Shown here piece by piece: positions 1 to 8,786 of a stretch of 64,000 nt of DNA. The notes under the pieces were generated by a model. That model was not told the origin of the DNA, did not search any database, and saw nothing but the letters and a program-made list of their open reading frames with translations. The position numbers and the translations under genes are program-made. The stretch covers positions 62,001 to 126,000 of the forward strand of contig UCEU01000004.1 in the NCBI GenBank assembly GCA_900471485.1. Direction: 5' to 3'. How positions within the stretch are numbered: the first letter of the stretch is position 1; the number at the start of each line of letters is the position of its first letter. The stretch is from Hyphomicrobiales bacterium (GTDB lineage Bacteria > Pseudomonadota > Alphaproteobacteria > Rhizobiales > Rhizobiaceae).

Positions 1-1304
1 CCGTGGCGATGCTCGCAGCATCCGCCGCCGTGGCCCAGGAAATCGACTGGAAGAGCCAGCTCGGCGATCACTCAGGAAAGACGCTTCGTGTGATGACCAT
101 CACCGATCCGTTCATCGATTCGATGAAGACGGTCAAGGACGGGTTCACGAAGCTGACCGGCGCGAACGTTGAAATCGACGGCTATGGCTACGACGCGCTG
201 CATGAAAAGGAGCTTCTTTCGTGCTCCCAGAACGACAGCAGCTATGACGTGATGCTCATCGACGGCATCTGGCTCGGAGAATTCGCCGAGGCGGGTTGCC
301 TCGATCCGGTGGAAGACAAGATCGCCGAGAACCCAGACGTGTATTCCTGGGACGACTTCACGCCAGCTGCAGCAGGGCAGGCAAGCTGGGAAGGCCAGCG
401 TGTTTGCCTTCCCGTCGGCATCTACTACGAGCTAATGTACTACCGTACTGACCTGTTCGAGAAGGCCGGGCTGAAGGTTCCGGAAACATTCGAGGAACTG
501 AAGAAGGCAGCCGCCACCTTCACCAACAACAAGGATTTCCCTGGCGTTTACGGATACGCCATGAACAACAAGCGCGGCGCGGCAGCAGGCCAGCAGTGGT
601 TCGAATGGATTTACAGCGCTGGCGGGAAGCCTTGGGCATCGAACGACATCGGCTCGAAGGAGCCCTACAAGGACCAGACGCCACTCTTCAACTCGAAGGA
701 ATCCGTCGATCTCGTCCAGTTCTTCCGCGACATGGTCGCCTACGGCCCTCCGGGCGTGGAATCCTTCGCATGGGATGAGCGAGCCAATGCGTTCGCCGCG
801 GGCAAGCTGGCGATGATCAACGACTGGTCAGTCCGCGCGCAAATCGCAAACGATCCCAAGCAGAGCCAGATCGCCGGCAAATTCAAGGCCGCGTTGATGC
901 CGCACAAGGACGGCGACAAGACGATCACACCGGTCGGCGGATGGATTGCCTGCGTCAACACGCACGGTGCCCAGAAGGATGCTGCGTGGGACTACCTCAA
1001 GTGGTTCGCGAGCAAGCCGGTGCACCGCGACTTCGTCATGGCCGGCGGGCCGCCGAGCCGTCTGTCCGCAATGGAAGACAAGGAAGTCCAAGCCAAGTTC
1101 CCATGGACGTCCGTGCTTCTGGAAGGCCAGAAGGACTCTTGGGCTGAAGTTCGTCCTCGTCACTCGGTTGCCTTCCAGCTCATCGACACCGTCGGCGCGC
1201 AGGTGAACAAGGCAATCATCGGCGAGAAGAGCCCCAAGGACGCCATGGACGGCGCGAACGCTGACGTGACCAAGCTCCTCAAGGAAAACGGCCAGCTTAA
1301 CTAA
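1..1304 (+). CDS. Sugar ABC transporter substrate-binding protein (family 1), 5' partial
   Basis: Periplasmic binding protein that would capture a sugar or polyol for the two permeases and ATPase downstream. The readable part (about 433 residues from position 3) begins inside a signal peptide: a small hydrophobic Ala-rich stretch ends in an AVAQ-E cleavage-like site. The true start codon and n-region therefore probably lie left of the window. The rest has the UgpB/MalE-like family 1 layout (TLRVMTITDPF near the mature N-terminus, YDVMLIDGIW, GKLAMINDWSV). It is first in an operon with permeases, two SDRs, an ATPase, a kinase and a ketose 3-epimerase, so a rare ketose or polyol substrate is inferred. 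The family call is firm; the substrate is not visible in the sequence. Confidence 0.9.
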   Translation, partial: VAMLAASAAVAQEIDWKSQLGDHSGKTLRVMTITDPFIDSMKTVKDGFTKLTGANVEIDGYGYDALHEKELLSCSQNDSSYDVMLIDGIWLGEFAEAGCLDPVEDKIAENPDVYSWDDFTPAAAGQASWEGQRVCLPVGIYYELMYYRTDLFEKAGLKVPETFEELKKAAATFTNNKDFPGVYGYAMNNKRGAAAGQQWFEWIYSAGGKPWASNDIGSKEPYKDQTPLFNSKESVDLVQFFRDMVAYGPPGVESFAWDERANAFAAGKLAMINDWSVRAQIANDPKQSQIAGKFKAALMPHKDGDKTITPVGGWIACVNTHGAQKDAAWDYLKWFASKPVHRDFVMAGGPPSRLSAMEDKEVQAKFPWTSVLLEGQKDSWAEVRPRHSVAFQLIDTVGAQVNKAIIGEKSPKDAMDGANADVTKLLKENGQLN

Positions 1305-1311
1305 CTCGTTT

Positions 1312-1340
1312 CCGAGGGCGGGCCACCCGCTCGCCCTCGG
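1312..1340 (+). terminator. Intercistronic hairpin between binding protein and permease genes
   Basis: A perfect 9-bp GC-rich stem (CCGAGGGCG at 1312-1320, CGCCCTCGG at 1332-1340) with an 11-nt loop starts 7 bp after the stop codon. No U-run follows. In ABC operons such hairpins commonly protect the upstream binding-protein mRNA or cause partial termination, giving more binding protein than permease. The structure is seen; the function is inferred. Confidence 0.6.
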
Positions 1341-1366
1341 TATCTGTCTTACCGGAGGATTTCACG

Positions 1367-2299
1367 ATGGCTAACGCCGTTATGCAGGCGGGCGCGCCCG
1401 CGGCAGCGCCACGACGCTCTTTCATTCACGGCGATCGGTTCCAGATGACGGCGTTCATCGCACCGACTTGCATTTTTCTGGCGATGCTAACCATCTGGCC
1501 GTTCCTCTACTCGGTTTACCTAAGTGTGCATTCCGTCAAGCTGACGGCCATGAAGCGCGCGGTCTTCGTCGGTGCTGGCAATTACATCAACCTGTTGAGC
1601 GACACCCTTTTTCTGCGTGCAATGCTGAACACCGGCCTACTCGCCGTGGTGTCGATCGCATTCGAGATCGTCATAGCCTTCATCATCGCGAAAGCCTTCG
1701 TAAGTCTCAGCCACCTCAAGTGGGTCAACGGATTGCGCTCGCTCTTCATGCTGCCGATGATGGTGACACCACTTATCGTTGGGATGATCTTCTCATACGT
1801 CTTCAATCCGGTGCTGGGTATCGCGAACTACCTGCTCGGTGGTGTCGGCCTTGGCCCGGTTCCCTGGTTCGGCGAGTCCACTGCGGCGATGTTGTCGATC
1901 CTCTTGATCAACATCTGGCAATGGACCCCGTTCATGATGTTGCTCATCATGGCCGGCCTGCTGTCGATCCGATCGGACCTTTACGAAGCGGCTCGCGTTG
2001 ATGGAGCCAAATGGCATCACGTCCTCACGCTGCTTGAAATACCTTCCATCAAGGGCATCGTTCTTCTTGGCGTCATTCTTCGTATCATCGACACTTTGCG
2101 GTTTTTCGACGTGGTCTACGTGACGACGCGCGGTGGTCCAGGAGATTCGACGATGGTCCTTACGCTCTACGCCTATCAGCAGAACTTCCAGTTTTTCCAG
2201 GCAGGCGTTGGCTCGGCCGCAGCCGTCATCATCCTCGTCATCTCGACGATCGTCACAACCTTCGCCGTGAGGCTCCTCAGGAGGATTGAAGATGAATAG
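1367..2299 (+). CDS. Sugar ABC transporter permease (MalF/UgpA type)
   Basis: Inner-membrane permease of 310 aa with about six hydrophobic segments. The cytoplasmic EAA loop (EAARVDGAKWHHV, near residues 205-217) contacts the ATPase. An N-terminal cytoplasmic tail of about 25 residues precedes TM1, as in MalF-type subunits. The ATG at 1367 follows a CCGGAGGA ribosome binding site. The gene lies between the binding-protein gene and the second permease, whose start overlaps its end by 8 bp, indicating translational coupling. Confidence 0.92.
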   Translation: MANAVMQAGAPAAAPRRSFIHGDRFQMTAFIAPTCIFLAMLTIWPFLYSVYLSVHSVKLTAMKRAVFVGAGNYINLLSDTLFLRAMLNTGLLAVVSIAFEIVIAFIIAKAFVSLSHLKWVNGLRSLFMLPMMVTPLIVGMIFSYVFNPVLGIANYLLGGVGLGPVPWFGESTAAMLSILLINIWQWTPFMMLLIMAGLLSIRSDLYEAARVDGAKWHHVLTLLEIPSIKGIVLLGVILRIIDTLRFFDVVYVTTRGGPGDSTMVLTLYAYQQNFQFFQAGVGSAAAVIILVISTIVTTFAVRLLRRIEDE

Positions 2300-3116
2300 T
2301 ACCTTCCGCCCCCGCGATCTCGGTCCGCTCGCCCTGGTTCTCCTGTTTGTGTTTATGTCGGTGGCACCCCTTCTGTGGTTGACGCTCGGTGCTTTCAAAT
2401 CCACTGCCGAGCTGATCGCCATACCGCCCGTTTGGATTCCGAATTTTGCGAACTTCCAGAACTTCTACGATGTGATCACGCAGTTCTGGCCCTTCATCGC
2501 CAATTCGCTCATCGCCACCATTGGCGCTACTATACTGGCCTTGGTTCTTGCGGTCCCGACGGCGTTCGCCTTGGTCAACCACCGCTTCCGCGGCCGCGAG
2601 GCACTGGCGGACTGGATTTTGTCCACCCGCATGATGCCGCCGATCGCGGCTGCCGTCCCGCTGTTCGTGATCTTCAGAGGGGTCGGGCTGCTTGACTCCC
2701 TTTTAGGCCTGATCATCGCTTACGCAGGCTTCAACCTGCCGTTCGCCGTGTGGATGACCATGTCGTTTATCCGACGCGTTCCCAAGGAACTCATCGAGGC
2801 CGCGCGCCTGGAAGGCTGCACCTGGTGGCAAGTGCTCAAGGACGTGGTTCTCCCGCTCAGCAAGAGCGGACTGGCGGCAGTGGCCACGTTTGTCTTCATC
2901 TTCGCATGGAATGAATTCATGCTGGCGCTGTTCCTGACGACACGCGAAGCCAAGACCTTCCCAGTGGTGATTTCGTCCTTCGTTGGAACGGGGCGCGTTT
3001 ACTGGGAATACATCGCGGCCGCCTCGGTCATCCAGTGCCTGCCGCCGGTGCTGTTCACCTTCTTCATGCAGAAACACATCGTCTCGGGCGTCACAATGGG
3101 CGCTGTAAAAGACTGA
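2292..3116 (+). CDS. Sugar ABC transporter permease (MalG/UgpE type)
   Basis: Second inner-membrane permease, 274 aa, with six predicted TM segments and the EAA loop EAARLEGCTWW. ATG 2292 (MNSTFRP) was chosen over an in-frame TTG at 2286 because AGGAGG at 2279-2284 is correctly spaced for it. The start lies inside the last codons of the preceding permease. The C-terminus (HIVSGVTMGAVKD) is typical of MalG-type subunits. It forms a heterodimeric channel with the upstream gene product. Confidence 0.92.
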   Translation: MNSTFRPRDLGPLALVLLFVFMSVAPLLWLTLGAFKSTAELIAIPPVWIPNFANFQNFYDVITQFWPFIANSLIATIGATILALVLAVPTAFALVNHRFRGREALADWILSTRMMPPIAAAVPLFVIFRGVGLLDSLLGLIIAYAGFNLPFAVWMTMSFIRRVPKELIEAARLEGCTWWQVLKDVVLPLSKSGLAAVATFVFIFAWNEFMLALFLTTREAKTFPVVISSFVGTGRVYWEYIAAASVIQCLPPVLFTFFMQKHIVSGVTMGAVKD

Positions 3117-3144
3117 CACCAGAAACTCGATAGGGAGAATACTG

Positions 3145-3909
3145 ATGATACCCCAACGCGGAAACAACAAGGTTGCACTGGTAACGGGCGCTTCCCGTGG
3201 CATCGGCCGGGCGATCGCCGAGCGACTGGCGGCCGAAGGCTATCGGGTGTTCGCTGTCGACCTCGATGCTCGCGAAGCCGAATTGGCGGACCTGGTCGCC
3301 ACTGCTGAAGCCAATGGCGGACGGTGCGAGATTTCCTATTGCGACGTCAGCGACCCGTCGTCGGTCGACGCGATGGCGCGCGATGTTCTGGAAAGAGCCG
3401 GCCGCCTCGACGTACTTGTCAATAATGCTGGCGTGCGGTCGGTGCATACGGCCGAGAACATCGAGCCTGATGAATGGGACCGGATGTTCGCCGTCAACAC
3501 CAAGGGCACCTTCCTCGTTACCAAGGCATTCCTCGCGCAGTTCGTTTCGAACGGCAACGGCCGCGTGATCAACATCGCGTCGATCGGTGGCAAACTCGGC
3601 GGCCCCACAGAGACGCACTACTGCGCGTCGAAGGGAGCCGTGGTGAACTTCACTCAGGGTCTCGCGAGAGAAGTGGCTAAGAGCGGCGTCACCGTCAATG
3701 CGGTCTGCCCGGGCGTGATCGCGACCGACATGGGCCGGACGCATCTCGAAGACCCCGAAACACTCCGCAAAGTACTTGAGAAGACGGCAATGGGCCGCGT
3801 CGGTAATCCGGATGACGTCGTCGGCGCGGTCGCCTTCTTCGCATCCGACGATGCCTCTTTCATCACCGGGCAATCTTTGAATGTCGACGGCGGCATCATC
3901 TTCCACTGA
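3145..3909 (+). CDS. SDR family oxidoreductase (probable polyol/sugar dehydrogenase)
   Basis: Classical short-chain dehydrogenase/reductase of 254 aa. It shows the TGASRGIG cofactor motif (residues 14-21), NNAG (93-96), the catalytic triad S146, Y159-x3-K163, and a C-terminal GQSLNVDGG loop. Asp39 after beta2 (FAVDLD) suggests NAD rather than NADP preference. Its place in an ABC sugar operon with a ketose 3-epimerase suggests it oxidises a polyol or sugar brought in by the transporter. The exact substrate cannot be read from sequence. Confidence 0.88.
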   Translation: MIPQRGNNKVALVTGASRGIGRAIAERLAAEGYRVFAVDLDAREAELADLVATAEANGGRCEISYCDVSDPSSVDAMARDVLERAGRLDVLVNNAGVRSVHTAENIEPDEWDRMFAVNTKGTFLVTKAFLAQFVSNGNGRVINIASIGGKLGGPTETHYCASKGAVVNFTQGLAREVAKSGVTVNAVCPGVIATDMGRTHLEDPETLRKVLEKTAMGRVGNPDDVVGAVAFFASDDASFITGQSLNVDGGIIFH

Positions 3910-3965
3910 AGTGATGCACCAGTTGACCGCGGCGCTTGCGTGCCGGCACTAACGGAGGAATTATC

Positions 3966-5054
3966 ATGGGCCAGATAACGCTGCAGAATGTCGTCAAGAG
4001 TTTTGGCGAGTTCGAGGTTATCCGCGACGTCAGCCTGACGATCAACGAAGGCGAGTATGTGGTCTTCGTCGGACCGTCGGGTTGCGGGAAGTCTTCGCTT
4101 CTCAGGCTAATCACAGGTCTCGAAGACGTCTCCAGCGGCCGCGTCGTGATCGACGGCCGGGATGTGACCCATGTCGCGCCTTCCGAGCGGCATCTGGCTA
4201 TGGTTTTCCAATCCTACGCCTTGTTCCCGCATCTGACCGTCGAGGAGAACATCGGTTTCGGACTCCGGGTATCTGGGCGACCGAAAGCCGAGATAAAGGA
4301 ACGGGTGCTTACCGCTGCGCGGGCACTTGCTTTGGAGCCGTATCTCGACCGTCTTCCAAGGCAGTTGTCCGGCGGTCAGCGTCAGCGAGTGGCTATCGGG
4401 CGCGCCATCGTGCGTGCGCCTACCGCCTTTTTGTTCGATGAGCCGCTTTCCAACCTGGACGCAGCGTTGCGCGTCCAGATGCGGCTCGAACTGATCCGCC
4501 TCCACGACGAGCTCAAGACAACCATGATCTACGTGACCCACGATCAGGTGGAAGCCATGACCATGGCCGACCGCATCGTTGTCTTGAACGCCGGCAAGGT
4601 GGAGCAATTCGACACACCGATTGCGTTGTACGATGCTCCCGCAAACAAGTTTGTCGCCGGATTTATTGGGTCGCCCCGGATGAACTTCATCGAGGGGACC
4701 ACGGCGGGCGGAAACCGGATCGAGACCTCAGCAGGTGGTATCGATATCCCCAACCTCAAGGCACCGCTCAAGTCAGGCAAGGTGACGTTCGGCATCCGTC
4801 CGGAACACCTTCGGTACGACCGTCACGTAGGCCTCTGGACTGGGACCATCCTCGTTGAGGAGCAGCTCGGCAGTGACGCTTACTTCACCGTCGATGTGAA
4901 GGCACTGGGAACGCTGACCGTCCGAGCGGTTGGTGAACGCGGCTACCGTCGCGGCGACACCATTTTCCTGACACCGGACCCGGCGCGCTCGCATGTGTTC
5001 GGTGAGGATGGGCGCGCGCTCACCGCACCAGGTGTAGCCTCCGTCACTGCGTAA
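3966..5054 (+). CDS. Sugar ABC transporter ATP-binding protein (MalK/UgpC type)
   Basis: Cytoplasmic ATPase of 362 aa that powers the permease pair. Walker [10 protein letters not shown] lies at 36-44, the Q-loop in [10 protein letters not shown], the signature LSGGQ at 134-138, Walker B ending FLFDEP (D158, E159) and the H-loop in YVTHDQ. A C-terminal TOBE/MalK regulatory domain follows residue 235. ATG 3966 was preferred to an in-frame upstream ATG at 3936 because CGGAGGA sits just before it and MGQITLQ is the usual N-terminus. Confidence 0.93.
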   Translation: MGQITLQNVVKSFGEFEVIRDVSLTINEGEYVVFVGPSGCGKSSLLRLITGLEDVSSGRVVIDGRDVTHVAPSERHLAMVFQSYALFPHLTVEENIGFGLRVSGRPKAEIKERVLTAARALALEPYLDRLPRQLSGGQRQRVAIGRAIVRAPTAFLFDEPLSNLDAALRVQMRLELIRLHDELKTTMIYVTHDQVEAMTMADRIVVLNAGKVEQFDTPIALYDAPANKFVAGFIGSPRMNFIEGTTAGGNRIETSAGGIDIPNLKAPLKSGKVTFGIRPEHLRYDRHVGLWTGTILVEEQLGSDAYFTVDVKALGTLTVRAVGERGYRRGDTIFLTPDPARSHVFGEDGRALTAPGVASVTA

Positions 5055-5105
5055 CATTTGCCCGCGCGACTTGAGCACGTAATTTATTCTGAAAGGAAGC
5101 ATGTC

Positions 5106-5876
5106 ATGTACATGGAAAAATTGAGGCTGGACGGTAAGCTTGCGGTGGTGACTGGCGGTAGCCGCGGTATCGGTCTCGCAATCGCCGAGGCGCTCGCTGA
5201 AGCTGGAGCCAAGGTAATCCTGCTCGACCGTGACGCTGGCTCGCTGGAAGAGGGCAAGGCCTCTTTGGCCGCCAAGGGGGTCAACGCACTATCGCATGTG
5301 GTTGACGTCACGGACTCCGCAGGAGTGCAGACGGCAGCCGACACCATCGCGAAGGAACACGGCGCTGCCGATATCCTCGTTGCGAACGCAGGGATCGGAC
5401 GTCCGCCAGTTGCCGCGGAGGACGTTGAAGACGCTGATTGGCTCGCGGTCCATGATGTGAATCTCAACGGCGTCTTTTGGTGCGATCGTGCATTCGGTCG
5501 TCACATGCTCGCCAAGGGCTCTGGATCGATCGTCAACATCGGCTCAATGTCGGGTCTGATCGTCAATCGGCCACAGGGACAGTCTCATTACAACGCCTCC
5601 AAGGCCGCTGTGCATCATCTTACCCATTCGCTAGCAGCTGAGTGGGCAGGGCGCGGCGTTCGCGTGAACTCCGTCGCACCGACCTACATCGAGACGCCTC
5701 TGATCAGCCATGCGGAAGCCAGCGGTCTTGCGGCAGAGTGGCGGCGCGATACACCGATGGGTCGTTTCGGTCAGGCGCACGAAGTCGCCAGCGTGGTGCA
5801 TTTTCTGGTTTCGGATGCGGCCAGCCTCATGACAGGCGCGGTAGTGCCGGTCGATGGTGGGTTTACCTGCTGGTGA
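5106..5876 (+). CDS. SDR family oxidoreductase (second, probable polyol/sugar dehydrogenase)
   Basis: Second SDR of the operon, 256 aa. It has TGGSRGIG (residues 16-23), a variant ANAG (93-96), the catalytic set S147, Y162-x3-K166, and Asp41 after beta2, which favours NAD(H). The start at 5106 is supported by AAAGGAAG shortly upstream; a TTG at 5058 has no comparable site. It differs clearly from the SDR at 3145, so two successive or alternative oxidations are possible. The family is certain, the substrate unknown. Confidence 0.87.
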   Translation: MYMEKLRLDGKLAVVTGGSRGIGLAIAEALAEAGAKVILLDRDAGSLEEGKASLAAKGVNALSHVVDVTDSAGVQTAADTIAKEHGAADILVANAGIGRPPVAAEDVEDADWLAVHDVNLNGVFWCDRAFGRHMLAKGSGSIVNIGSMSGLIVNRPQGQSHYNASKAAVHHLTHSLAAEWAGRGVRVNSVAPTYIETPLISHAEASGLAAEWRRDTPMGRFGQAHEVASVVHFLVSDAASLMTGAVVPVDGGFTCW

Positions 5877-5916
5877 CAACGTTTCTGGCCCTAGCGTTCA
5901 AGCGGGGCGGTGCCGG

Positions 5917-6588
5917 ATGACTAGAACTCTGAATGGAAATTTCATGAGCAGCATAGATGGTAATGCGCATCAGATCGCGGACATCGCAAAGAAGCGGTTC
6001 GCCGACGAGAAAAGGCGCGTCTTGGTTGCCGTTGCCGGCGCACCGGGATCAGGGAAGTCGACATTGGCAGAACGCGCGGTAGAGCTCCTAAACGAGGGCC
6101 GAGCTGGTTGTGCGGCACTGTTTCCGATGGACGGCTACCATTACGATGACGTCGTGCTTGAAGCCGCAGGACGCAGGCCGTTCAAGGGCGCTATCGACAC
6201 TTTCGATGCGCATGGTCTGCGACACATGCTTCTTCGCCTCAAGGAGAACGCTGACGACGTCGTTGCTGTCCCCGTTTTAGACCGCACAATCGAAATAGCC
6301 CGCGCGGGTGGCAGGCTTATCCCGCAATCCGTGGATATTCTTGTCTGCGAAGGCAACTACCTTCTTGCGGAACAAGCGCCGTGGGACAGGCTCAAATCTA
6401 TCTTCGACTTCACTGTCTTCGTAGACGTTAGCGAGGCAAATCTGCGGAAAAGACTCCAGGATCGCTGGTCGTCCTACGGACTTGATCCAAAGGAAATCAA
6501 TCGCAAGGTCGAGGAGAATGACCTCCCGAACGGCCTTGCCATCATATCTGGCAGTTCGGAACCCGATCGCCGCATCGACAACAATTAA
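5917..6588 (+). CDS. Nucleoside/nucleotide kinase family protein (PRK/uridine-kinase-like, FrcK-like)
   Basis: P-loop kinase of about 223 aa with Walker A GAPGSGKST (residues 41-49), FPMDGYHYDD, and VCEGNYLL followed by AEQAPWDRL, the hallmarks of the phosphoribulokinase/uridine kinase/pantothenate kinase-like group. FrcK of the rhizobial fructose ABC operon belongs to this group, so a role as ketose kinase after epimerisation is plausible but inferred. ATG 5917 or ATG 5944 (MSSIDGN) could be the start; neither has a strong Shine-Dalgarno. The gene follows the second SDR by about 40 bp. Confidence 0.75.
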   Translation: MTRTLNGNFMSSIDGNAHQIADIAKKRFADEKRRVLVAVAGAPGSGKSTLAERAVELLNEGRAGCAALFPMDGYHYDDVVLEAAGRRPFKGAIDTFDAHGLRHMLLRLKENADDVVAVPVLDRTIEIARAGGRLIPQSVDILVCEGNYLLAEQAPWDRLKSIFDFTVFVDVSEANLRKRLQDRWSSYGLDPKEINRKVEENDLPNGLAIISGSSEPDRRIDNN

Positions 6589-6640
6589 CGCCCAGCCGAA
6601 CCGATAACCCATCGGTTCACTGCTTTCGGCCCCAGGTCGT

Positions 6641-6661
6641 CCCGCCGTCTTCGACGGCGGG
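6641..6661 (+). terminator. GC-rich hairpin upstream of the epimerase gene
   Basis: A perfect 9-bp stem (CCCGCCGTC / GACGGCGGG) with a UUC loop lies in the 124-bp gap between kinase and epimerase. No U-tract follows. It could be a weak terminator, an mRNA-processing element or a stabiliser uncoupling epimerase from kinase expression. Confidence 0.5.
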
Positions 6662-6712
6662 TTCTCCCTGCGCGCCATCAACTGACTATAGCTGAAAATC
6701 AAGGAGGCTCTT

Positions 6713-7582
6713 ATGAAGCACGGAATTTACTACTCTTACTGGGAAAAGGAATGGAGCGCGAAATTCGGACCCTACGTCGAGAAGGTAGCCAAGCTTGGCT
6801 TCGACGTCATCGAAGTGGCCGCACATCACATCAACTCCTACAGCGATGCTGAACTCGCGGCGATCCGCCAGGCTTCCAAGGACAACGGCATCATTCTTAC
6901 GGCCGGCATCGGTCCGACGAAACAGAAGAACCTGTCTTCGCCGGACGCTGACGTGCGGAAGGCGGGCAAAGCTTTCTTTGAACAGACGCTGACGAACGTC
7001 GCCAAGCTGGACATCAAGTCTATCGGCGGCGCGCTCCATTCTTACTGGCCTGTAGACTATACGCAGCCGGTCGACAAGATCGGCGATCGGGCGCGCGGCG
7101 TTGAAGGCATCCACGGTATTGCAGACTTCGCAAGTAACTTGGGCATCAATCTCTGCATCGAGGTCTTGAACAGGTTCGAAAACCACGTCCTCAACACCGC
7201 CGCCGAAGGTGTCGCCTTCGTCAAAGACGTCGGAAAGTCGAACGTCAAGGTGATGCTGGATACCTTCCATATGAACATTGAGGAAGACAGTTTCGGCGAT
7301 GCTATCCGCACTGCCGGACCCTTGCTCGGTCACTTCCATACTGGGGAAAACAACCGCCGCGTTCCGGGGACAGGACGTATTCCGTGGCACGAGATTGGCC
7401 TAGCGCTTCGTGAAATCAACTACACTGGTGCCGTTGTGATGGAACCCTTCGTCAAAACAGGTGGCGGCATTGGATCAGACATTCGCGTATGGCGTGATCT
7501 GAGTAATGGGGCGACCGAGGCCAAGTTGGACGAGGACGCGCGGAACTCTCTCGCATTCTCGCGGTTTGTACTCGGAGCTTGA
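6713..7582 (+). CDS. D-allulose (D-psicose)/D-tagatose 3-epimerase
   Basis: Sugar epimerase of 289 aa that interconverts ketohexoses at C3 (D-fructose and D-allulose; related enzymes act on D-tagatose/D-sorbose). The protein resembles, from memory, the Agrobacterium D-psicose 3-epimerase along its whole length (N-terminus MKHGIYYSYW, C-terminus SLAFSRFVLG). It keeps the metal and catalytic residues at the same numbers: E150, D183, H209 and E244. AGGAGG lies 5 bp before the ATG. Last gene of the operon, it would convert the imported or SDR-generated ketose to a common ketohexose for phosphorylation. Function is highly likely; the in vivo substrate is inferred. Confidence 0.93.
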   Translation: MKHGIYYSYWEKEWSAKFGPYVEKVAKLGFDVIEVAAHHINSYSDAELAAIRQASKDNGIILTAGIGPTKQKNLSSPDADVRKAGKAFFEQTLTNVAKLDIKSIGGALHSYWPVDYTQPVDKIGDRARGVEGIHGIADFASNLGINLCIEVLNRFENHVLNTAAEGVAFVKDVGKSNVKVMLDTFHMNIEEDSFGDAIRTAGPLLGHFHTGENNRRVPGTGRIPWHEIGLALREINYTGAVVMEPFVKTGGGIGSDIRVWRDLSNGATEAKLDEDARNSLAFSRFVLGA

Positions 7583-7657
7583 TCCAGCGCAGGTATGGAG
7601 ATTGGTTGTGTTGCAGGGTTTGAGATTCAGATTTTGATTTCCCGGACGCAAAATGAA

Positions 7658-7691
7658 CTGCACTCGGCCTGCTTCAGCGGGCCGAGTGCAG
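7658..7691 (+). terminator. Strong hairpin, probable end of the epimerase operon
   Basis: A 12-bp perfect stem (CTGCACTCGGCC / GGCCGAGTGCAG) with a 10-nt loop that can itself close two further GC pairs, 75 bp after the epimerase stop. It lacks a clear T-run. It is the best terminator candidate before the convergent vapBC pair. Confidence 0.65.
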
Positions 7692-7857
7692 CGTGATGCA
7701 GTCCTAAGCTCGAGCCTTTTGGAGGCGGCCACAGAGAGAAGACAGAACCCCTTTTAGTTCGGGCTGATCAATTGCTTGACGGGGTCGGAATGAAGTGCCG
7801 CGGGTTCATATTGCATCAAGAGCAGCTATCGGCGCTTTGAAGCTTCTCGCTGGATGT

Positions 7858-8241
7858 CTAGTGAGGAATATTCGCGGAAGGATAAAGTGCCGCGCCAACC
7901 TTCTGAGCAGCAGCTGCCAAGCGTTTATCCCTCGTCCACAAGCTTGATCGTCGATCGAGGAGGGTTGAAGTCAACAGATGTGCGTCGGTATAGCCGATCC
8001 CCATGCTGAAAACCGAATATCGGTCAATGATGGTCATTACCTCTGCATGGGTCGCAACCACTGCCTCACGCTGAGCTGCAAGAAACGCTAGCACCGCATC
8101 CCGATCGCGCAGACTGTCTAGGGCCAGTTCGCCGATAACGAAAGGGTGGCACAGCAACCGATCATCTCCGATGATTTTGGTCAGATCCAAGTCGCCGTGT
8201 CGAAAATGGTCAATCCAGATTGAGCTATCGACAAGGATCAC
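7858..8241 (-). CDS. vapC: PIN-domain ribonuclease toxin VapC
   Basis: Type II toxin of 127 aa, a metal-dependent RNase that cleaves RNA when free of its antitoxin. The PIN active-site acids are intact: D5 (ILVDSSIWIDHF), E38, D86 (IGYTDAHLL) and D105 (WTRDKRL). Translation starts at a GTG overlapping the antitoxin stop codon by 4 nt (GTGA), the usual coupled arrangement. The full set of residues suggests a working toxin. Confidence 0.92.
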   Translation of the reverse strand: MILVDSSIWIDHFRHGDLDLTKIIGDDRLLCHPFVIGELALDSLRDRDAVLAFLAAQREAVVATHAEVMTIIDRYSVFSMGIGYTDAHLLTSTLLDRRSSLWTRDKRLAAAAQKVGAALYPSANIPH

Positions 8242-8438
8242 TTGCTCACTTCGCTCCGGCGGCGAGGCGCTACCTCAGCCTCGGGCATAGTGCCGCCAAG
8301 GGCGATTAGCCGTTTGCCGGATTCAACTCGTACTAGAGTCTCGAGGGCTTGACGCACAAGAGCCGCCGTCTCCTTTGTGCCTGTAAGGGATCTGGCCCGT
8401 TCCATGAGGTTGTCGTCAAGACTAATAGTAGATCGCAT
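8238..8438 (-). CDS. vapB: VapB-type ribbon-helix-helix antitoxin
   Basis: Small antitoxin of 66 aa that neutralises VapC and represses its own operon. The N-terminus (MRSTISLDDNL) is an RHH beta-strand plus helix and KETAALVRQALE the second helix; the charged C-terminus would wrap the toxin. ATG 8438 was chosen because GGAGC lies 7 bp upstream on the minus strand and the fold starts there; an in-frame upstream ATG at 8519 would add 27 residues unlike the family. Confidence 0.88.
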   Translation of the reverse strand: MRSTISLDDNLMERARSLTGTKETAALVRQALETLVRVESGKRLIALGGTMPEAEVAPRRRSEVSK

Positions 8439-8462
8439 AGGTAGCTCCAAAATTTTGATACA

Positions 8463-8482
8463 CTCATAGCACCAAATGGTGC
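8463..8482 (-). promoter_or_regulatory. vapBC promoter and palindromic operator
   Basis: The dyad GCACCAAATGGTGC (8469-8482) directly abuts, on the minus strand, an extended -10-like TGCTATGAG (TATGAG at 8468-8463), about 25 bp before the vapB start. RHH antitoxins bind such short palindromes. The dyad is seen; its role as operator is inferred. Confidence 0.5.
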
Positions 8483-8786
8483 GATGATCTATGCCTCTTG
8501 AACCGGCAATTGAGACCATGCCTAGTGCGGGTCGCCGGTTCGGTTCCCATCAAGACCATTTTGAGGAGCGCGTAACGCCAGCGCCGCAAATCTGCCGTCC
8601 GAGAGCCCCATCGAACTCCGAAAGCGGACATTGCCGAAGCGAGTTAGAAGTGACATACGTCGGCTGGGTAATAGACTTACCTTGCTCTTTGCTCTCGCAG
8701 AGAGGTTGTGAACCAGTGCATGCGCATGGTCTTTATTGGGGAGCACCTTCGGTAACGTCAGAGGTCGAGGCCTCGTGCGGAGATAA
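8483..8786. other. Gene-free stretch between vapBC and the orphan gene
   Basis: About 300 bp with no credible gene. Short open frames on both strands have no ribosome binding site or recognisable domain. The part near 8600-8650 contains a GAAAGCGGACATTGCCG motif that resembles dispersed intergenic repeats of Rhizobiales, recalled from general knowledge and not verified. It presumably holds the promoter of the gene at 8787. Confidence 0.4.
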
